Below, one piece after another: positions 39,948 to 45,527 of a stretch of 45,527 nt of DNA. Source of the stretch: Firmicutes bacterium HGW-Firmicutes-12 (GTDB taxonomy: Bacteria > Bacillota > Peptococcia > DRI-13 > PHAD01). The position numbers and the translations under genes were made by a program. Position 1 is the stretch's first letter; each line of letters opens with the position of its first letter. The stretch is from assembly GCA_002841595.1 (NCBI GenBank), contig PHAD01000017.1:1-45527 (forward strand), given 5' to 3'. The notes under the pieces were generated by a model. That model was given only the letters and a program-made list of their open reading frames with translations. It searched no databases and was not told the origin of the DNA.

Positions 39948-40753
39948 ATAATGAAAACAAAGGACATGATATGATAAAAGTTGCAGTTACTACCTCTAAG
40001 GAGGATACCGTCTTAATTGAGCAAGCAGAACAAATAGCACTGGAGCTTAATATTGAATATTTATCTCGTAGGAGAAGAAGTATTGATACTCTTAGGAATG
40101 AATATGATCTTGATTATTTATTAATCATAGAAAGTCAGCAAGTAATATTAAAAGGAGAAACTACCTTAGCGTGGCATCCTTGCATGGCAGTGCCCAGAAT
40201 CAAGTTTTTACGACTTGGTCAAAAGGACCCTATGATTGAGGCTATGGGCTTAAAGCCTGATTATACTGTACTTGATTGTACACTTGGTCTAGGGGCAGAT
40301 GCTCTAGTTGCATCTTACTTTCTTGGAGAAGCCGGAAGTGTAATAGGCTTAGAGGCAAGCAAGTACATAGCCTTTTTAACTAAATGGGGTTTAAATAACT
40401 TTTCCGGACGGAATAAACACGTGATTTCTGCGCTTTCTCGTATTACTGTTTTAAACCAGAATTATCTAGACTATTTACCAGAACAAGCGGATAATAAATT
40501 TGATGTTGTTTATTTAGATCCAATGTTTGAGTGTGCGCTTAAAAAGTCCTCCGGTCTTAATGCCTTAAGACCTTTGGCTTTCTATGGAGACGTTACATGC
40601 GCTGTAATAAAAGAAGCTAAAAGAGTTGCTAAACGAAGAGTCGTGATGAAGCAAAATATAGGTAGCACAAAAGCAAATAAACTTAAGCCAGATTTCATAG
40701 GCGGTGGGCGTTACAGTCCGGTAACATATTATATCTGGGAAAAGAATGAATAG
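39944..40753 (+). CDS. Class I SAM-dependent methyltransferase (RsmJ-like)
   Basis: VLDCTLGLGADALVASYFLG SAM motif; VVYLDPMFE; start may be ATG 39971. Confidence 0.75.
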   Translation: MNNENKGHDMIKVAVTTSKEDTVLIEQAEQIALELNIEYLSRRRRSIDTLRNEYDLDYLLIIESQQVILKGETTLAWHPCMAVPRIKFLRLGQKDPMIEAMGLKPDYTVLDCTLGLGADALVASYFLGEAGSVIGLEASKYIAFLTKWGLNNFSGRNKHVISALSRITVLNQNYLDYLPEQADNKFDVVYLDPMFECALKKSSGLNALRPLAFYGDVTCAVIKEAKRVAKRRVVMKQNIGSTKANKLKPDFIGGGRYSPVTYYIWEKNE

Positions 40754-40807
40754 TTTAAGTGTGAACTTAACTAAATTTGGTAAAGATAAGGTAGAGGAGG
40801 ACTATAA

Positions 40808-41761
40808 TTGCGTCATCCTTTAGTTGTAATACTGGGACCAACGGCAGTAGGTAAGACAAAGCTAGGAGTTGATATTGCTCTTAGATTAAATGGAGAAGTT
40901 ATTTCTGGCGATTCTATGCAGGTCTATAAACATATGAATATTGGCACAGCAAAAATTGATGTATCAGAAATGAGGGGTATTCCGCATCATTTAATTGATA
41001 TAAAAGAGCCGGATGAACCCTTTAGCGTAGCCCAATTCCAAAAGCTGGCAGAAAAAAGTATTGAACAGATAGCAGCACGTGCCAAACTTCCTATTATTGT
41101 TGGAGGAACTGGACTCTATATCCAAGCAGTAATTGATAATTATTGCTTTAATGAACAAGAAGATGTGAAGGGATATAGAGAGGAGCTCATCGAGATTGCC
41201 AAGACCAAAGGAAACGAATATCTCCATTTAAGATTAGCTGAAGTTGACCCTAAAGCGGCAAAGAGAATACATGTTAATGATGTGAAGAGGATTACTCGCG
41301 CCTTGGAGTATTATCATATTAACGGCAAAAGTATTTCTGAAAATACTTTTGGATATGGCAGTTCAGAAATGAAAAAGTATAATACTATTCTGATCGGTTT
41401 GAATATGGAAAGACAAAAGCTATACGAGAGAATTAACCGAAGAGTCGATCAGATGTTTGAGGATGGGTTTGTTGACGAGGTACGTGCGTTGCTTTTAATG
41501 GGATATTCAGAAGAAGCTACTGCTATGCAGGGGCTCGGATATCGACAGATTATTGCTTATTTGAAGGGTGAGTATGGATTTGACAGGGTAGTAGAATTGA
41601 TAAAACGAGATACTAGGCACTTTGCTAAACGTCAGCTGACCTGGTTTCGTCGTGATACTCGTATATACTGGTTTGAAATAGACAAATATATTGAATATCA
41701 AAATTTAAGTAACGAAATAGTGACATTAGTTGGCAGGACTATCCATAATGTTGTAGAATAG
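40808..41761 (+). CDS. miaA: tRNA dimethylallyltransferase (TTG start)
   Basis: VILGPTAVGKTKL, GDSMQVYKHMNIGTAK, GGTGLYIQAVI; RBS agaggagg. Confidence 0.97.
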   Translation: MRHPLVVILGPTAVGKTKLGVDIALRLNGEVISGDSMQVYKHMNIGTAKIDVSEMRGIPHHLIDIKEPDEPFSVAQFQKLAEKSIEQIAARAKLPIIVGGTGLYIQAVIDNYCFNEQEDVKGYREELIEIAKTKGNEYLHLRLAEVDPKAAKRIHVNDVKRITRALEYYHINGKSISENTFGYGSSEMKKYNTILIGLNMERQKLYERINRRVDQMFEDGFVDEVRALLLMGYSEEATAMQGLGYRQIIAYLKGEYGFDRVVELIKRDTRHFAKRQLTWFRRDTRIYWFEIDKYIEYQNLSNEIVTLVGRTIHNVVE

Positions 41762-41798
41762 TATTTAGTGAGTTTTAAGTATCGGAGGGGCCATAGAT

Positions 41799-42032
41799 AT
41801 GAAACAACAGATTAACCTTCAGGATTCATTTTTGAACCAGGTAAGAAAGGAGAACTTACCAGTAACTATATATCTTATCAATGGTTTTCAACTTAAAGGT
41901 AGTGTAAAAGGTTTTGATAATTTTACAGTTATCTTAGATTTTGACGGTAAGCAGCAATTAGTATATAAGCATGCTATTTCTACGATATCTCCTCTTCGTC
42001 CGATTAATTTAAATCCTGAAAACAAAGTATAA
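41799..42032 (+). CDS. hfq: RNA chaperone Hfq
   Basis: [40 protein letters not shown] ... [11 protein letters not shown]. Confidence 0.97.
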   Translation: MKQQINLQDSFLNQVRKENLPVTIYLINGFQLKGSVKGFDNFTVILDFDGKQQLVYKHAISTISPLRPINLNPENKV

Positions 42033-42063
42033 AGTAAGCTAATAACAAGAGAAGATTAGAATT

Positions 42064-42105
42064 AGAATAAACCCCTGCTATTTCACCATAGCTGGGGTTT
42101 ATTCT
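42064..42105. terminator. Bidirectional terminator between hfq and ylbJ
   Basis: AGAATAAACCCCTGCTA-tttcacca-TAGCTGGGGTTTATTCT. Confidence 0.85.
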
Positions 42106-43342
42106 TAATTTTCCCTATCTGAGTAATTAATAATGAGATAATTATCATAACAGTAAATATTAGTAGAAATCCGTGAAAGGTTAAAGAAAGGTTATAAAAG
42201 AATCTGTCTTTTATTCCATAGACTGTAGAATCTGAGATGACTAAACTAGAGAAAACGGGAAGGACGGATAAATTAGACCATAGGTGCGACGTTAGAGAAA
42301 GCACTAAGGATATCAGACCAGCTAGCAAAGCCTGGAGTACTCGGCAGCTATAATACAGCCTGGGGCGAATACCTGAACCGGATAGAAAGCTAATTACTTG
42401 CGTTTGGATAGAAAGACCGCTCCAGCCTAAAATTATACTAGCAGTAACTGCTTTAACGGTAAATGATAAGGGAAGTCGGGAAAGGTCTTTTAAACCAAGG
42501 GTAATTTCCCAGAAGCCTTTGCTTAATGAGGTATTGATAGCCGGATCAATACCAACTATTTTTAAGAGAAATATAAAAAAACCAAACATATAATTGAGTA
42601 TACCGGAGATGCTTAGGATATTTGTAAGCACGGCGAAGAATACTATGAAGCCACCCACAAGAGTAATATTATTTATCCCAGTTCTTATCGAATCCCCTAA
42701 AATTTTTCCTAAAGGGTTCCGCTGACGCTGTTCATCTAAGAAAACCCGAAGGCTGTTCTTGAATACATTTTGTCTGGTTATATTGTATAGTTTAGTACGA
42801 GTAGAGCTAAGTCCTAGAATAATGCCAATAAGAAGGTTGGATATGTAATGAGAAAGGGCCAAGACAAGACCTAGCGTTGGATCATGGAACATACCGATAC
42901 CAACCGCTGCAAGGATAAAAAGAGGACTTGAATTATTGGTGAAGGCAACTAGTCTCTCTCCTTCATGGATTGAGCAGAGGCCTTCTTCACATAATCTCCT
43001 CGTTAGTATGGCGCCAATAGGAAAGCCCGAGGTAAAACCAACAGCCAGTACAAAAGATGTTGTTCCAGGTAGATTAAAAACTGGTCGCATCAGTGGTTCC
43101 AATAATTCACCTAGAGTTTTAACTATGCCTAAACTAAGCAATATTTCGGTTATAATAAAGAAAGGTAACAGGGAAGGCACAAGTACCGTAGCCCAAAGCT
43201 CTAAGCCGTAACTTGCCCCAGTATACGTTTCTTTAGGCCAAATTAGCATTGATATGGCTAAAAGGCAGCCTGAAATAGCAAGTAAAAATGAATAAAAATA
43301 TTCTCTGTTCCTATTCAATCGTTTCAGCATAATTATAAACAC
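42083..43342 (-). CDS. ylbJ: Sporulation integral membrane protein YlbJ
   Basis: Polytopic; VPSLLPFFIITEILLSLGI, GFTSGFPIGAILTRRLCEEGLCS, FTNNSSPLFI. Confidence 0.85.
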   Translation of the reverse strand: MFIIMLKRLNRNREYFYSFLLAISGCLLAISMLIWPKETYTGASYGLELWATVLVPSLLPFFIITEILLSLGIVKTLGELLEPLMRPVFNLPGTTSFVLAVGFTSGFPIGAILTRRLCEEGLCSIHEGERLVAFTNNSSPLFILAAVGIGMFHDPTLGLVLALSHYISNLLIGIILGLSSTRTKLYNITRQNVFKNSLRVFLDEQRQRNPLGKILGDSIRTGINNITLVGGFIVFFAVLTNILSISGILNYMFGFFIFLLKIVGIDPAINTSLSKGFWEITLGLKDLSRLPLSFTVKAVTASIILGWSGLSIQTQVISFLSGSGIRPRLYYSCRVLQALLAGLISLVLSLTSHLWSNLSVLPVFSSLVISDSTVYGIKDRFFYNLSLTFHGFLLIFTVMIIISLLITQIGKIKNKPQLW

Positions 43343-43455
43343 CTCAGTATCTGTTTAATTAAATTATACTGGAGGAAAGAAATTGCTATGCCAAAGATTG
43401 ACAGGATAAACCTGGAAGTATTAAAATTTCCTTAAGAATAAAGCGGGGGATAAAA

Positions 43456-44259
43456 ATGCACAAAAAATTAGGATTAGTATTAGGTTCTGGTGGAACTAAA
43501 GGTCTTGCTCATATAGGAGTGTTGCAGGTTCTAGTGCGAGAGAATATTCCCATAGATATGATTGCAGGTTCAAGTATGGGGGCTCTAATTGCAGCTGCCT
43601 ATGCAGCTGGAACAGATGTAGAATTTATGGAGAAATTTGCGAGTAGCATAACGCAGTCCTTAATAATGGATATGAATTTGCCACGGATGGGTCTATTAAA
43701 AGGGGATAGGGCGTTAGAGTTAATTAGACTTTTGACTCATAAGAAGGATTTTTCTGAGCTTAATATCCCCTTAGCAGTTGTGGCAACAGATATTAATAAG
43801 GGTGAGCCTGTTATTTTCCGCGAAGGAAATTTAGCACAAGCGGTTAGGGCAAGCATATCAATTCCTGGTATATTCAATCCGGTAAGGATAAAAGGTCGTC
43901 TTTTAGTAGATGGAGCAGTCACAGAACGGTTACCTGTTTATGCATTAAAAGAAATGGGAGCAGACTATATTATTGGAGTAGATGTCAAAGTATGTACAGA
44001 GGGTAGTATAACAACAAAAGCAAAAATCAGAAGTATCTATGATGTGATTATGCAGTCTATTGAGATACTTGAAAACAAGGCCTGTCAAACAAGCTTAGCG
44101 ATGGCAGATTGTTTAATTACTCCAAATACAACTGCATATTCAGGAACTGATTTTAGGATGGCCTTGGAATGTGTTGCAGAAGGTAGAATTGCTGCAGAGC
44201 AAAAATTAGATACTATTAAACAAGAATGGGCTCGTATTAGTGTTGCCGTAGCAAACTGA
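43456..44259 (+). CDS. Patatin-like phospholipase
   Basis: GLVLGSGGTKGLAHIGVLQVL, GSSMGALIAA, VDGAVTERLPV. Confidence 0.93.
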   Translation: MHKKLGLVLGSGGTKGLAHIGVLQVLVRENIPIDMIAGSSMGALIAAAYAAGTDVEFMEKFASSITQSLIMDMNLPRMGLLKGDRALELIRLLTHKKDFSELNIPLAVVATDINKGEPVIFREGNLAQAVRASISIPGIFNPVRIKGRLLVDGAVTERLPVYALKEMGADYIIGVDVKVCTEGSITTKAKIRSIYDVIMQSIEILENKACQTSLAMADCLITPNTTAYSGTDFRMALECVAEGRIAAEQKLDTIKQEWARISVAVAN

Positions 44260-45481
44260 TGGGTTGCCTATAATAATCTAGATTTCCGCTTCTTACTTTC
44301 ATGTTCGGGTAAAGCAATGAATAGAGGTTGGTAGCAAGGGTATCCATATCCCAAAAGACATTAAAAGCATCGTTACCCTGAGCTAGCTTAATAGCATGCG
44401 CAGGTTTGGTTATCAGAGGTATGGTAGCTTCTGATTTTATCTTTTTAAGCATTTTTCTACCTTGTGATGTAAATCCTAGCAATCTTAAATAGTGGGGTCC
44501 ACCAGTTAAATAGGCCGCTTTATCTTTGTTATAATCTAATAGCAAATGAATAAGAAACCTTTGTAGCCTGCTATAGGTAAAGCGTTTGGTTTTCAAGGAA
44601 TCTAGAAAGTCTTTTGTATTGACGGACATTTGGGCTTTTTGCATAATACGGTTTTCTAAGCCCTCAGAGATATCCACAATACTTTGTAATTCTTGAATAC
44701 TAGATTTTCTGAGAAGAGTCATTACCTGAGAGTCTAAGAAATCAGCTAATACCGGACCACGACCGTGTTTGATTTCATTAGATATAATACTTAGAACATC
44801 TAGCGGAAGGTAGGCTTCTAAGGTAGATGGCATTTCTTCTGGCTTTTCAAGAAGACGATGTCTTATGGCTGTGGCGCTCGGAAGAGCATTAGGAGTGAGT
44901 GTACCCTCATTGTAGGATGTACCTTTTCTGACAACAGGGACAGGAATTAGGGGAATGTTTCTTTCACGTAGGACTTGGAGATAAGCTAGACCCAGGACAT
45001 TGTTAGGCGTGGAAAATATATCTGGCGAGAAATATTTTGAAAGCGCTTTAGCTCTAGCCCTTGGGAAGGATAAGCCTTCATTTAAGGCACTTTTTATGTC
45101 GCTTTTAAACTCTTGACTTTCCTTTGCCAAAAGCTCGGCAGCACCTAGTAGAACCTCAGTATTGGTAGTCTCTACACCGAAGGTTAGATGGGTTACTATT
45201 CCAGTTTTGTGAAGGGTCTCAATAGCTCCTCGGGCAAACCAGTAGGCACTCCGTGTGGCATACATTACGGGTAGCTCAAGAACAATATCGATACCCTGAC
45301 TTAGTGCCATTTCGGCTCTGCTCCATTTATCAAAGATTGCCGGTTCTCCTCGTTGTACAAAATTACCGCTCATAACACAAATAACACAATCAATACCACT
45401 TATTTCTTTTGCTTTTTGAATGTGATATAAATGTCCGTTGTGAAAAGGGTTGTATTCAGCAATGATACCTAAGATACTCAT
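44237..45481 (-). CDS. tmcAL: tRNA(Met) cytidine acetate ligase (YlbM family)
   Basis: GIIAEYNPFHNGHLYHIQKAKE, MSGNFVQRGEPAIFDKWSRAEMAL. Confidence 0.93.
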   Translation of the reverse strand: MSILGIIAEYNPFHNGHLYHIQKAKEISGIDCVICVMSGNFVQRGEPAIFDKWSRAEMALSQGIDIVLELPVMYATRSAYWFARGAIETLHKTGIVTHLTFGVETTNTEVLLGAAELLAKESQEFKSDIKSALNEGLSFPRARAKALSKYFSPDIFSTPNNVLGLAYLQVLRERNIPLIPVPVVRKGTSYNEGTLTPNALPSATAIRHRLLEKPEEMPSTLEAYLPLDVLSIISNEIKHGRGPVLADFLDSQVMTLLRKSSIQELQSIVDISEGLENRIMQKAQMSVNTKDFLDSLKTKRFTYSRLQRFLIHLLLDYNKDKAAYLTGGPHYLRLLGFTSQGRKMLKKIKSEATIPLITKPAHAIKLAQGNDAFNVFWDMDTLATNLYSLLYPNMKVRSGNLDYYRQPISLLRQH

Positions 45482-45527
45482 ACTACTCTCCTTAGAAAAT
45501 TATTTAAAAAAATGTTTAAAAAATAAT

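Overview
This 45.5 kb window is dense chromosomal DNA, mostly on the + strand, from a low-GC Gram-positive spore former. It is most likely a Clostridia/Peptococcaceae-type Firmicute, inferred from gene content and order (spoVS, tepA, ylzJ, ylbJ, spoIIIE/ftsK, hfq). Identifiable genes, in order: 3' part of dapB, dapA, RNase J, tepA, ylzJ, ftsK/spoIIIE, rodZ-like, rimO, pgsA, pgpA, a membrane protein coupled to an FtsH-like AAA/M41 protease, cinA (frameshifted), metallophosphoesterase, DEAD-box helicase, recA, recX, rny (RNase Y), ymdB, spoVS, dipeptidase, PHP phosphoesterase, cobU/cobS/cobC, DUF1232, guaB (in-frame TAG), polysaccharide deacetylase, mreB/mbl, L,D-transpeptidase, miaB, mutS, hydantoinase/oxoprolinase-like, HDAC-like, mutL, SAM methyltransferase, miaA, hfq, ylbJ, patatin-like, tmcAL. 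I see no CRISPR array, phage, transposon, tRNA or rRNA. The items most worth a second look are: (i) a structured leader upstream of rny with its own promoter, an intrinsic terminator and a competing pairing partner; (ii) a two-gene 'split FtsH' unit; (iii) hydantoinase-like and HDAC-like genes inserted between mutS and mutL; (iv) an amber codon in guaB just before the catalytic Arg-Tyr; (v) a +1 frameshift in cinA; (vi) rny and pdaB-like genes that appear to use AUA/AUU start codons. All calls are from reading the sequence; no database search was run.
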